Source: Collinsella sp.
GTDB taxonomy: Bacteria > Actinomycetota > Coriobacteriia > Coriobacteriales > Coriobacteriaceae
Direction of reading: 5' to 3'
Length of the DNA: 21,118 bases
Assembly: GCA_019419405.1 (NCBI GenBank)
Contig: DYAA01000032.1
Location: 1 to 21,118, forward strand
Below are positions 14,254 through 21,118 of this stretch, piece after piece (the stretch's first letter is position 1; each line of letters starts with the position of its first letter). The position numbers and the translations under genes are program-made. Below the pieces are notes generated by a model. The model did not search any database and was not told the DNA's origin. It worked only from the letters and a program-made list of their open reading frames with translations.

Positions 14254-15767
14254 TACAGCTCGCCTCCCTTCCCGGCAAAATCGGGCGCGACGGAAAGCGC
14301 AGGCGCACCCGTGGCGGCATCGGCAAAACCGCGCTCCAGGGCGCGGGCAAACGTGAGCAGCTGACGGTCCTTAAAGGCCGGACCCACCAGCTGGGCAGAA
14401 ACGGGCAGCTGAGTATCCTCGCCCAGGCCCAGCGGCACCGAGATACCTCCGTTGCCGCAGATGTTGAGCGAAATGGTGTACAGGTCGGAGAGGTACATCT
14501 GCGTGGGGTCGCTGATCTCGCCAAACTTAAAGGCCGTGCGCGGCGAGGCGGGCATGAGGATGGTGTCTACCTTGGCATACGCGGCGTCGTAGTCCCGCGT
14601 GATGAGCGTGCGGGCCTTTTGCGCAGCGTAGTAGTACTTGTCGTACACGCCCGAGGAGAGCAGGTAGGCGCCGAGCATCTGACGGCGCTTGGCCTCGGCG
14701 CCAAAGCCGTGGGCGCGCGAAAGCGAGCTCTGGTCGGACAGGTTGGCGCAGCCCTCCTCCTGATAGCCGTAGCGAATGCCGTCGAAGCGGGCCAAGTTGG
14801 AGAACGCCTCGGCCGGGCCGATGACGTAGTAGGCGGCGATGGCGGCGTCCAGGTGCGGCAGGTCGACCTCGACCAGCTCGGCGCCCTGGTTCTGCAGCTC
14901 CTGGGCGGCGCGCTGAACAGCGGCCTTGACCTCGGGCGTCAGGCCCTCGGCCTCCATAAACGCGGGGATGATGCCCACGCGTTTACCCTCGATGCTGTCG
15001 TTGAGATGCTCGGTAAAGTCGACGGCGCAATCCTGGCTGGTGCAGTCATACGGATCGTGGCCCGCGCCGGTAAGCGCGTTCATGGCCAGCGCGACATCCT
15101 CGACCGTGCGGCCAAAGGGGCCCACCTGGTCGAGCGACGAGCCAAAGGCAACCACGCCGTAACGGCTCACGGCGCCATACGTGGGCTTAAAGCCCACCAC
15201 GCCGCAGAGGCTCGCCGGCTGGCGAATGGAGCCGCCGGTGTCCGAGCCCAGCGAGAGCGCGACCTCGCCCGCGGCGACGGCGGCAGCGGAGCCGCCCGAG
15301 GAGCCGCCGGGCACGCGCTCGGTATCCCAGGGGTTGTTGGTGCGGTGGAACGCCGAGCTCTCGGTGGAGCTGCCAAAGGCAAACTCGTCCATGTTGGCCT
15401 TGCCCATGGGCAGGCAGCCGGCATCGAGCATGCGCTGGACGCAGGTGGCGGTGTAAACGCTCCGGTAGTCCGCGAGCATGCGGGAAGCGCAGGTGGTGCG
15501 CGTGCCCACGAGGTTCATGTTGTCCTTGATGGCCAGCGGCACGCCCGCGAGCGGGGGCAGCGGCTTTCCGGCGGCACGGTCGGCATCCACGCGCGCGGCG
15601 GCCTCGAGCGCAAGCTCAGGCGACACCTGTAGGAAGGCCTGGACCCCGCCCTCGCGCGCCTCGATGGCGGCAAGGGAGGCCTGGGCCACCTCGGTAGCGG
15701 TAAAGTCGCCGGCGGCAACGCCCGCGGCGATCTGGGCGGCGGTAAGGGAATCGAAGCTCTGCGCCAT
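14253..15767 (-). CDS. gatA: Asp-tRNA(Asn)/Glu-tRNA(Gln) amidotransferase subunit A
   Basis: GatA is the amidase that releases ammonia from glutamine and channels it to GatB. The 504-residue protein carries the amidase-signature triad: Lys81 in AIKDN, cis-Ser156 in GGSSGGSAAAVAAG, and nucleophile Ser180 in GSDTGGSIRQPA. This is followed by VVGFKPTYGAVSRYG. Length and residue spacing match characterised GatA. The ATG overlaps the gatC stop by one base, and the TAA overlaps the gatB start by one base, so all three subunits are translationally coupled in one operon. Confidence 0.98.
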   Translation of the reverse strand: MAQSFDSLTAAQIAAGVAAGDFTATEVAQASLAAIEAREGGVQAFLQVSPELALEAAARVDADRAAGKPLPPLAGVPLAIKDNMNLVGTRTTCASRMLADYRSVYTATCVQRMLDAGCLPMGKANMDEFAFGSSTESSAFHRTNNPWDTERVPGGSSGGSAAAVAAGEVALSLGSDTGGSIRQPASLCGVVGFKPTYGAVSRYGVVAFGSSLDQVGPFGRTVEDVALAMNALTGAGHDPYDCTSQDCAVDFTEHLNDSIEGKRVGIIPAFMEAEGLTPEVKAAVQRAAQELQNQGAELVEVDLPHLDAAIAAYYVIGPAEAFSNLARFDGIRYGYQEEGCANLSDQSSLSRAHGFGAEAKRRQMLGAYLLSSGVYDKYYYAAQKARTLITRDYDAAYAKVDTILMPASPRTAFKFGEISDPTQMYLSDLYTISLNICGNGGISVPLGLGEDTQLPVSAQLVGPAFKDRQLLTFARALERGFADAATGAPALSVAPDFAGKGGEL

Positions 15768-16078
15768 TACTCGCTCTCCCCCTCTCCCAAAATGGACGGC
15801 ACGCGGAAGTAGCGGTCGCGTGCGCTGCCGGCGTTTTCGAGCGCAACGCCGAGCGGCAGGTCGCGCTCGGGCTCGCGCAGGTCGTCGCCCATCACGTTGG
15901 ACAGGCTTCCGATAGGATGGAACGTGGGCTCCACGTCGGGCAAGTCATATTGCAAGACGGGCTCGAGCATCTGGACGGCGTCGTTCATGTAGGACGTCAT
16001 CTGGGTGAGCTCGTCATCGGTCAGTGCGATCTTTGCGTACTCGGCAATGCCGCGCACGTCTTTCTCGCTGAGTGCCAT
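15767..16078 (-). CDS. gatC: Asp-tRNA(Asn)/Glu-tRNA(Gln) amidotransferase subunit C
   Basis: GatC is the small linker that holds GatA and GatB together. From the ATG at 16076-16078, which has a GGAAGGGAG site, the protein has 103 residues, normal for the family. It begins MALSEKDVRGIAEYAKIALTD, and contains the conserved mid-part PVLQYDLPDVEPTFHP and the C-terminal RDRYFRVPSIL. A GTG-like extension to 16096 would remove the good ribosome site and is not used. It is the first gene of gatCAB. Confidence 0.96.
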   Translation of the reverse strand: MALSEKDVRGIAEYAKIALTDDELTQMTSYMNDAVQMLEPVLQYDLPDVEPTFHPIGSLSNVMGDDLREPERDLPLGVALENAGSARDRYFRVPSILGEGESE

Positions 16079-16098
16079 AGGCGCTCCCTTCCGCATAA

Positions 16099-16127
16099 CA
16101 GATAAACTGCTCTAGTATACAAGGCAA
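16099..16127 (-). promoter_or_regulatory. Candidate promoter of gatCAB
   Basis: On the minus strand TTGCCT (16122-16127) and TATCTG (16099-16104) are 17 bases apart. An overlapping TATACT (16114-16119) is a better -10 but has no good -35. Either would start transcription within 30-40 bases of the gatC start. Confidence 0.5.
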
Positions 16128-16213
16128 CGCCGCTTGGAGCAGGCGCTTTACCCAAATGCAGCGAAAACGTAACGAGGGCGGCGGTTGGCAGGCGACAGGC
16201 TGGCGATTCTGCA

Positions 16214-16275
16214 GCGAAACCGCACCGTCCATAGCGAAAACCGTCTCGCCCACAACGAAAACCGTCCCGCCCACA
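16214..16275. repeat. 21-bp tandem repeat, three copies
   Basis: Units at 16214-16233, 16234-16254 and 16255-16275 follow the pattern (A/G)CGAAAACCGTC(T/C)CGCCCACA, the first being one base short and more diverged. A partial fourth unit runs into the inverted repeat at 16283. The copies are contiguous, so this is not a CRISPR. The rest of the gatC-sortase interval (16079-16402) holds no gene I can support. Confidence 0.75.
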
Positions 16276-16282
16276 ACGAAGG

Positions 16283-16341
16283 CCATCACAACATTCGACG
16301 CTTTTCGTCAAAATCGCGATTTTCATCGAATGTTGTGATGG
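16283..16341. repeat. 16-bp perfect inverted repeat with central palindrome
   Basis: CCATCACAACATTCGA (16283-16298) is exactly complementary to TCGAATGTTGTGATGG (16326-16341). The AT-rich centre contains AAAATCGCGATTTT (16310-16323), itself a perfect palindrome. The element lies between the 21-bp repeats and the hairpin at the sortase end. It looks like a dispersed intergenic element; function unknown. Confidence 0.85.
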
Positions 16342-16354
16342 TTTGAAAGCCCCG

Positions 16355-16389
16355 ACCACCACAAAGGTGCCTGTCCCCTTTGTGGTGGT
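16355..16389. repeat. 13-bp palindrome at the sortase gene end, ACAAAGG family
   Basis: ACCACCACAAAGG (16355-16367) pairs with CCTTTGTGGTGGT (16377-16389) over a 9-base loop, 13 bases past the sortase stop. It may act as a transcript end for the sortase gene, but has no T-tract. It shares the ACAAAGG/CCTTTGT core with the hairpins at 7534 and 12328. Confidence 0.8.
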
Positions 16390-16402
16390 TCTGGAGAATG
16401 TC

Positions 16403-17341
16403 TTATGCCAAGGCCTTGGCCTTGCGGCGCTTGCGGACCGCGTGGATCACGATATCCAGCAGCAACAGCACAATGGCTACGACCACAATGAGCACGGCAA
16501 ACTCGCGCTTGCCCCAGTGGCGACCGGCCAGCGACTTTTGCTTGTCGACGTCCTTCTTGTTGTACTTGGCGCGCACGCAATGCACCAGCAGGCGGTGGTC
16601 GTTCACGCCGTAGGGCGTGCAGGTGACGAGCGTCACCTTGTCGGCGCCGGGCTCGATGGTCAGCGACTCCATCTCCTCGGGCAGCACCACCTCGGAGTCC
16701 ACCATCTTGTAGGCGAGCGTCTTGTTCATGGTGTGCAGCAGCACCAGGTCGCCGGGCTCCAGCGAGTGGATGTCGTCGAACATGCTCAGGTTGCGCATGC
16801 CCGAGTGCGCGGTGAGCACGCAATGCGTCGAGGTGCCGCCCACCGGCAGGCTCGTGCCCTCCAGGTGGCCGACGCCCGCCATGAGGACTTCTTCGCTCGT
16901 GCCGTGGTAGATGGGCATGCTCACGTCGATGGAGGGGATCTCGACCCAGCTCATCATGGGGTCGCGGTCAAAGATGAGCTGCTGAGCGTAGGGCTCGATC
17001 TGGTCGGCGGGGAGCTCGGTGGCCTCGCCCGCCAGCTGCTCGTTAAAGGAGCGCGCCTGGAGCAGGATGCGCTCGCGCTCCTCGGCAGACAGCGCGTCCA
17101 CGGTGCTGGACACCGTGCTGATCTGGTTAAACACGCCCGAGGCCTCGAGCCGGTCCAAAATCCACGGCCAGGTCATAAGGCCCACGCCGATAAGGATGAT
17201 GACGATGGTGATGAGCCGGTCGGCCCAGCGAGGCAGCCGCTTGCGGCGGCGCTTGGGCTTTGGTTGAGGTTTGGGCTGAGGGCTTGAGCCGCCGTTGTCC
17301 GCGGCGTTATTGCTCTTCATATGTTTGGCGCCCTGCACCAT
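16403..17341 (-). CDS. Class C (pilin-polymerising) sortase
   Basis: This membrane transpeptidase links pilin subunits by isopeptide bonds. The 312-residue protein has a basic, Pro/Lys-rich cytoplasmic start, a membrane segment at about 43-60, and the core VEIPSIDVSMPIYHGTSEEVL then GVGHLEGTSLPVGG. The catalytic residues are His179 in LTAHSG, Cys241 in TLVTCTPYG, and Arg250 in NDHRLLV. A second membrane segment (281-300) with a basic tail completes the class C layout. The class C lid (DPW/DPF) is not obvious; Asp127-Pro128-Met129 is the nearest candidate. The ATG at 17341 has GAGGAG upstream. It lies downstream of two pilin genes on the same strand, but a terminator and 540 bases separate them, so it may have its own promoter. 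Confidence 0.95.
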   Translation of the reverse strand: MVQGAKHMKSNNAADNGGSSPQPKPQPKPKRRRKRLPRWADRLITIVIILIGVGLMTWPWILDRLEASGVFNQISTVSSTVDALSAEERERILLQARSFNEQLAGEATELPADQIEPYAQQLIFDRDPMMSWVEIPSIDVSMPIYHGTSEEVLMAGVGHLEGTSLPVGGTSTHCVLTAHSGMRNLSMFDDIHSLEPGDLVLLHTMNKTLAYKMVDSEVVLPEEMESLTIEPGADKVTLVTCTPYGVNDHRLLVHCVRAKYNKKDVDKQKSLAGRHWGKREFAVLIVVVAIVLLLLDIVIHAVRKRRKAKALA

Positions 17342-17745
17342 CGCCGGTCACTCCTCTAAAGCTCAGGTTGTCTAAACAAATAATAGCCGATTAGCGAGCT
17401 TCCACGCCGGACAACGCAGCTAGACTGCACCGTCCAGTCGAGGATAAGCCAGCATTTGAGTTTTCAAAATGTCCCGGATCGGCGGGGCGATTCGGGATAC
17501 AATATCAATAGAAAACGACGCACCCCGCGTAAATGTTTGGGAGCGCGGGCGGCCTAGTTTTCAGCTTTTGTTAAATGCCCGGGATCCGACCCCCGGGCAT
17601 TCTTATTTGCGCTTGTTGCGGCGCAAATGCCTTCTACCGTCCGCACTGCGCGTGCGCCTACGGACCTTAAACCGAACCTCATACGAGTCAAGAAACGCGA
17701 TGACGAACGTACCCGCATCGGACGGTGGAGGCTGGCTGCGTTATC
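17342..17745. other. Gene-free stretch with two hairpins
   Basis: AATGCCCGGG pairs with CCCGGGCATT (17574-17601, 8-base loop) and is followed on the plus strand by CTTATTT, like a plus-strand terminator although no plus gene precedes it. Directly after it, ATTTGCGC pairs with GCGCAAAT (17605-17628). On the plus strand TACAAT near 17500 could be a -10, but no -35 fits. Plus-strand open frames here have no recognisable product. Confidence 0.5.
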
Positions 17746-17784
17746 CCAAAAGAACGGGGCAGACTCCAGTGCGGAGTCTGCCCC
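17746..17784 (-). terminator. Intrinsic terminator of the pilin operon
   Basis: On the minus strand GGGGCAGACTCC (17784-17773) pairs perfectly with GGAGTCTGCCCC (17767-17756) over a 5-base loop, followed by GTTCTTTTGGG. It lies about 100 bases past the pilin stop and separates the pilins from the sortase gene. Confidence 0.88.
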
Positions 17785-17885
17785 GAAAAGAGAATGGCAA
17801 AGCAAGAACGTCGATGGACGAGAAAAGTGTCCGCAAGTCTCATGGCCATCACATCCCACCTGCCAAAGGGATGGGTGAGCGAGCG

Positions 17886-19625
17886 TTACTCCTGCTCGGA
17901 CTCCTCAGCCTGCCTACGGCTGCGGATGAGGTGCGCCACGCCGATGCACAGCACCGCGCCACCAGCGATCCAAGTGAAGGTCACGCCGTTAAGGCCGGTG
18001 AGGGGGAGGTTGGAGCCCTTCTGGTCGGTAACGGTGAGGTGAACCTTACCATCAGTAGCGTTAGATGCCTGAGCAAGATTCCCTTCAGTTCCTTCAGCAA
18101 GTGTGCAACTAGGAGTGAAAGGATCGCCGTTAGTGGGCAGGCTATCGCTCGCGATGGTGAACGTGACGCCACTTGCTGCGGAGTTGTTGTAACCAGGGGC
18201 GGGCGTAACCTCTGTGAGGGTGTAAGTGCCCTCGTCGAGGCCGACAACGTTAATCTTGCCGTTTCTGTCAGTTGTCAGAATTGCATCATCCTTAGTTGAC
18301 GTCGTGGTACCGTCGGCCTTGATAAATTCGCTGGAGCCTTTCTCCTGTAGCGTGAACTGAACGCCTTCGAGGGTCTTGTGCTTGCCAGTCTCATCCTTGT
18401 CGCTACCAACCTTGGTGACGTCGATGCCGTAGGTGTAGTCGTAGGCAGGATGCGTAACCGTGGTGCCGGTACTGTCGATGTCGTGCGGGTTGTTGGAATA
18501 GGTCAGTTTTACCGTGTTTGTCTGGGCCTTACCGAGAATGTTCTCGTTAATCTTGCGTGCAACAAGTTTTGCCTGGTAGTTCACATAGACCTTTGAATTA
18601 CCGTCAACGACAATGGACTCACCGGCCTCATTCTTTACTTCTTTGAGATTATCGAAAGAGACAGTGAGTTTATTGTTGCTTTCCTCAGAAGGATAGGTCA
18701 CTGTATAACAATTGTCCTCTACGACTGTATCGCCAATTTTGACCTTAACGACCGGCTTACCGTTCTCGTCGCATACCGGCACCATCGTAGAAGGAAGCTC
18801 GTCGGTAAAAGCATAGCTGTACTTAGTGTACGTATTGATGTTGCTAGCAACAGTGCCGGCAAGCTGATAATCAATCGGCTGCTCAGAGGCAGAGTCGGCC
18901 GACTTGTTGGGAGCACTGAAAACGTCCTTGCTATTGTCCGTAACAAACTTGCCGTTCTTGTCATCCTTGACGGCCTTGGTCACTTTGGGGACGCTCTTCT
19001 TGGGGTTCACGTTAACGTCTGAGCCGCCGACGATGGTGAAGATTGGCGAGGTGTAGGCGTCGGTAGAACCGGGTGCATCGGTCACAAACAGCCAGTATCC
19101 GTGATCCAGATTATTAAAGCTGCCTTTGGTGGAATCGCTCGGCTGTGTCCAGGCGATCGTGTTGTCTCCCTCCAAGGCCTTGGCAATCAAGTCCAAAGCT
19201 GAACCAGTATTAACCGCCGTATTCTTTCCAAAATTGGAGCTTTGGGCCTTACTGATAAATTCCGCCCACTCCTGAGCGCCCGCATCGGGTTTAGGCGCTC
19301 CTTCCACATCGGCAAGCGCGGTCGTCACGAGAGTCTGCACTTTACCCGGCACCCACTGAATATCGGAAAGCGTCTTGTCGCCCGACTCATCCCAGTTTCC
19401 GTCGCTCTGATCCTGCGTGACTTTTGCGGTGAAAATCTGGATACCCTTGAAAGACGTGTCGGCATATTCGTTATCAGTGATATTCACCTTGCCCTTCTCC
19501 GTAGCCACCGTTGGCACACCCTCAGCAAACGCCATGGTCACCGGGGCCATGACTCCGCCGAAGCTCAATGCCGCCGTAAGTCCGGCGGTTACTGCCAGGC
19601 GTGCGATGTTCTTGCTCATGCTCAT
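17886..19625 (-). CDS. LPXTG-anchored pilin subunit (SpaH/EbpB-like major pilin)
   Basis: This secreted pilus subunit is polymerised by the class C sortase. From the ATG at 19623-19625 (GAGG eight bases upstream) it has 579 residues. The signal peptide ends near AFA-EG (about residue 34). An N-terminal domain ends in HGYWLFVTDAPG. The sequence VNVNPKKS (204-211) holds the likely pilin-motif lysine (Lys209). A D2-type fimbrial isopeptide domain follows (about 250-395). A Cna-B-like domain (400-535) contains the E-box YTLTEVTPAPGYN (Glu472). The end is the sorting signal LPLTG (540-544), a membrane segment and a basic tail. In-frame starts up to 19688 would precede the ribosome site with non-signal sequence. 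Its base composition is clearly more AT-rich than the neighbouring pilin gene. Confidence 0.93.
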   Translation of the reverse strand: MSMSKNIARLAVTAGLTAALSFGGVMAPVTMAFAEGVPTVATEKGKVNITDNEYADTSFKGIQIFTAKVTQDQSDGNWDESGDKTLSDIQWVPGKVQTLVTTALADVEGAPKPDAGAQEWAEFISKAQSSNFGKNTAVNTGSALDLIAKALEGDNTIAWTQPSDSTKGSFNNLDHGYWLFVTDAPGSTDAYTSPIFTIVGGSDVNVNPKKSVPKVTKAVKDDKNGKFVTDNSKDVFSAPNKSADSASEQPIDYQLAGTVASNINTYTKYSYAFTDELPSTMVPVCDENGKPVVKVKIGDTVVEDNCYTVTYPSEESNNKLTVSFDNLKEVKNEAGESIVVDGNSKVYVNYQAKLVARKINENILGKAQTNTVKLTYSNNPHDIDSTGTTVTHPAYDYTYGIDVTKVGSDKDETGKHKTLEGVQFTLQEKGSSEFIKADGTTTSTKDDAILTTDRNGKINVVGLDEGTYTLTEVTPAPGYNNSAASGVTFTIASDSLPTNGDPFTPSCTLAEGTEGNLAQASNATDGKVHLTVTDQKGSNLPLTGLNGVTFTWIAGGAVLCIGVAHLIRSRRQAEESEQE

Positions 19626-19730
19626 CTTCTTTTCCTCTACTTTCCGTTTGATTCCCATTCGATCGGTCATCTGTCTGTGTCTTAGCATCTACTTCGTTAC
19701 GTCTCGCCCCGCTCTCTGTGGGGCTGCCAG

Positions 19731-21118
19731 CTACTCTTTATGGCTGCCACCTCCCCGCTTGACCAGGAGCGCGACCACGATGAGTGCGGCTCCGGCGACC
19801 GCTGCGGCGGCCGCGGCGTACATTGCCATATCGCCAGTCGAGGGCATAAAGCCTCCGGTGGTAATGCTAGGGGGTGTGCCGGTGGGCGTGTTGATGAGCG
19901 AAGCCTCCAGGCTGCCCGTCGACCCGTCCGCGCTGTCGGCGCGCAGGGGCGACTCGGCCGTGATGGTGAGTTTGGGCTTGGCGGCGGCCACCTGGTCGAC
20001 GTCCAGGCCCTCGGCCTTGACCGTCACGGAGCGCGTGCCCTCAAAGGCGGTGTAGCCCTTGGGTGCCTTGAGCTCGCGGACCTCCAGCTTGCCCGAGTCC
20101 ACGCCCGAGACGGTCACGCGGCCGTCCTCGCCCGTGGTGACGGTGGCCTTGCCTTCCGCATCCCACGTGCCGTCGGCCGCCAGCGTACGACCGCGGTCGT
20201 CGGCGATGCTCAGGACCGCCCCGGCAAGCGGCTTGTCGCCGTCACTGCTGCGCTTGGTGAGCGCGAGATCCCAGGTGTAGGCGCACGCGTCGTCGCTCGG
20301 CGTGCGAGTGAAGCCGGCGTCGCCGGACTGGTCGGCAAAGGGAGAGCGCGGGTAGCGCAGGTAGACCTCGTTGGGGTTTCCCTTCGCGATGCCGTGATTG
20401 CATGCGCTGTTGAGCGGCGCGTTGTACACGGCGACCACGCGGGCGCCCGCGGTGAAGGCGTCGGCCCCGCCGAGCGCGGCGATGAGGTCGCCGGTGCGCA
20501 CGGTGAAGGTCTTGCCGTCGGCCGCCACCTTGGTGGCGCACTGGGCCGTGATGTCGGTCCAGCCCTTCGCGGGCTCGGTGCCGGCGCGGCCGTCCTTGCC
20601 GGCCGAGACGGCGTCGAAGCCGCCGTCCGTGCCCGCCGCCGCGTACACGCGCATGCTCGCGGCCACCTTGGAGGGGTCGAGCCCCGCGCTCATGGTGTCG
20701 ACGAACTGCACCGCGTAGGTGTCGTAGGCGGAAAGGCCCGCCGGGACCGTGGCCGAGAGGCGCCAGTACAGGTCGTCGGCGACCGTGGCGTCGGCGGCCT
20801 TCTGCCATGCGGCGGTGCTGTCCTCCAGCACGTGCTTGGCGACCTTGGGGGTCGCCGCCTTGGGCTTGACGGTGACGGCGCTGCCGCCGACCAGGGCCAT
20901 GATCGGCGCGGTGCCGGCCTCGCCTTGGGCGATGGCGTCGTCGTCGGCGACGATGAGCCAGTAGCCGCAGGGCAGCTCGGCCGCCGTGCCCGCGTTAAGG
21001 GCCACGGGCTCGGCGCCAGAGCTCTGGAGGGAACGAGCGAGCTGTGCGCTCAGCGCGCTCGTAAGGTGGGAATCGGTGTTGAGCCACTCGGCAGCTTCCT
21101 GCGCGGTGGTCTGGGAAT
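19731..21118 (-). CDS. Second LPXTG-type pilin, C-terminal 461 residues (runs off right edge)
   Basis: The reading frame is open to the window edge, so the start lies outside; the GTG at 21005 is internal. The visible part mirrors the neighbouring pilin. It has CGYWLIVADDD, then a GGSAVTVKPKAATPK segment with the likely pilin lysine. A Cna-B-like domain contains the E-box GKLEVRELKAPKGYT. The C-terminal end has MPSTG in place of LPXTG, followed by an Ala/Val-rich membrane segment and KRGGGSHKE. It is upstream of the other pilin on the same strand, 105 bases apart, with a weak 5-bp hairpin (19706-19724) between. Base composition is very GC-rich. Whether it is the shaft or an accessory subunit cannot be decided from this window. 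Confidence 0.9.
   Translation of the reverse strand, partial: SQTTAQEAAEWLNTDSHLTSALSAQLARSLQSSGAEPVALNAGTAAELPCGYWLIVADDDAIAQGEAGTAPIMALVGGSAVTVKPKAATPKVAKHVLEDSTAAWQKAADATVADDLYWRLSATVPAGLSAYDTYAVQFVDTMSAGLDPSKVAASMRVYAAAGTDGGFDAVSAGKDGRAGTEPAKGWTDITAQCATKVAADGKTFTVRTGDLIAALGGADAFTAGARVVAVYNAPLNSACNHGIAKGNPNEVYLRYPRSPFADQSGDAGFTRTPSDDACAYTWDLALTKRSSDGDKPLAGAVLSIADDRGRTLAADGTWDAEGKATVTTGEDGRVTVSGVDSGKLEVRELKAPKGYTAFEGTRSVTVKAEGLDVDQVAAAKPKLTITAESPLRADSADGSTGSLEASLINTPTGTPPSITTGGFMPSTGDMAMYAAAAAAVAGAALIVVALLVKRGGGSHKE

Noticed and set aside
14619..15632. Long plus-strand open frame opposite gatA
   Set aside because: It is a mirror frame of a GC-rich core gene. The same applies to plus-strand frames opposite gatB, the ATPase and the ABC genes.
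17469..18299. Plus-strand 276-codon frame spanning the sortase-pilin gap and the pilin 3' end
   Set aside because: It crosses two terminator-like hairpins and the antisense of a certain pilin gene, and its translation has no recognisable domain.
19731..21005. Complete 424-residue pilin starting at the GTG at 21005
   Set aside because: The same frame stays open to the window edge with pilin-like sequence, and no signal peptide follows this GTG.

Overview
The window reads as chromosomal DNA of a high-GC Gram-positive actinobacterium. The gene set and the style of the intergenic palindromes suggest the class Coriobacteriia, most likely Collinsella or a close relative. The genus is inferred from recall of gene order and repeat style and was not tested by a search. 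Almost all genes lie on the minus strand; the only two plus-strand protein genes I support are a 144-residue orphan (3976-4410) and an AraC-type regulator (11267-12271).

Layout, left to right. 1-1822: the core block rplM-rpsI-glmM, read leftwards from a good promoter, with a strong terminator between rpsI and glmM; glmM runs off the left edge. 1886-2764: a patatin-like lipid hydrolase. 2765-3372: no gene, but a degenerate 62-bp tandem repeat and a 52-bp direct repeat whose copies lie exactly 200 bp apart and carry a tmRNA T-arm-like core. 3373-3736: the tmRNA gene ssrA with its own terminator. 3976-5005: an unrecognised acidic protein convergent with a PIN-domain protein. 5032-7371: a small DUF6110-like membrane protein and a P1B-type metal ATPase with an SCA motif instead of CPC, preceded by a 20-bp dyad resembling a DtxR/IdeR-type metal operator. 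7568-12271: a heterodimeric ABC exporter-fold pair, resembling the YbtPQ/IrtAB siderophore-import group, divergent from an AraC regulator. 12577-16078: gatC-gatA-gatB, encoding the tRNA-dependent amidotransferase, with each junction overlapping by one base. 16403-21118: a pilus locus with a class C sortase and two paralogous LPXTG-type pilins; the first pilin runs off the right edge.

Working together: the rpl/rps/glmM and gatCAB blocks and ssrA are housekeeping. The ATPase/DUF6110 unit and the ABC/AraC unit both look like metal-handling modules. The sortase and pilins form a surface-fibre module.

The least explained DNA is intergenic. There are several unrelated palindromic elements at gene ends, including a perfect 38-bp inverted repeat beside gatB, a family of ACAAAGG/CCTTTGT hairpins, and a 16-bp inverted repeat next to 21-bp tandem repeats. 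I found no CRISPR array, prophage, insertion sequence or complete new defence system.
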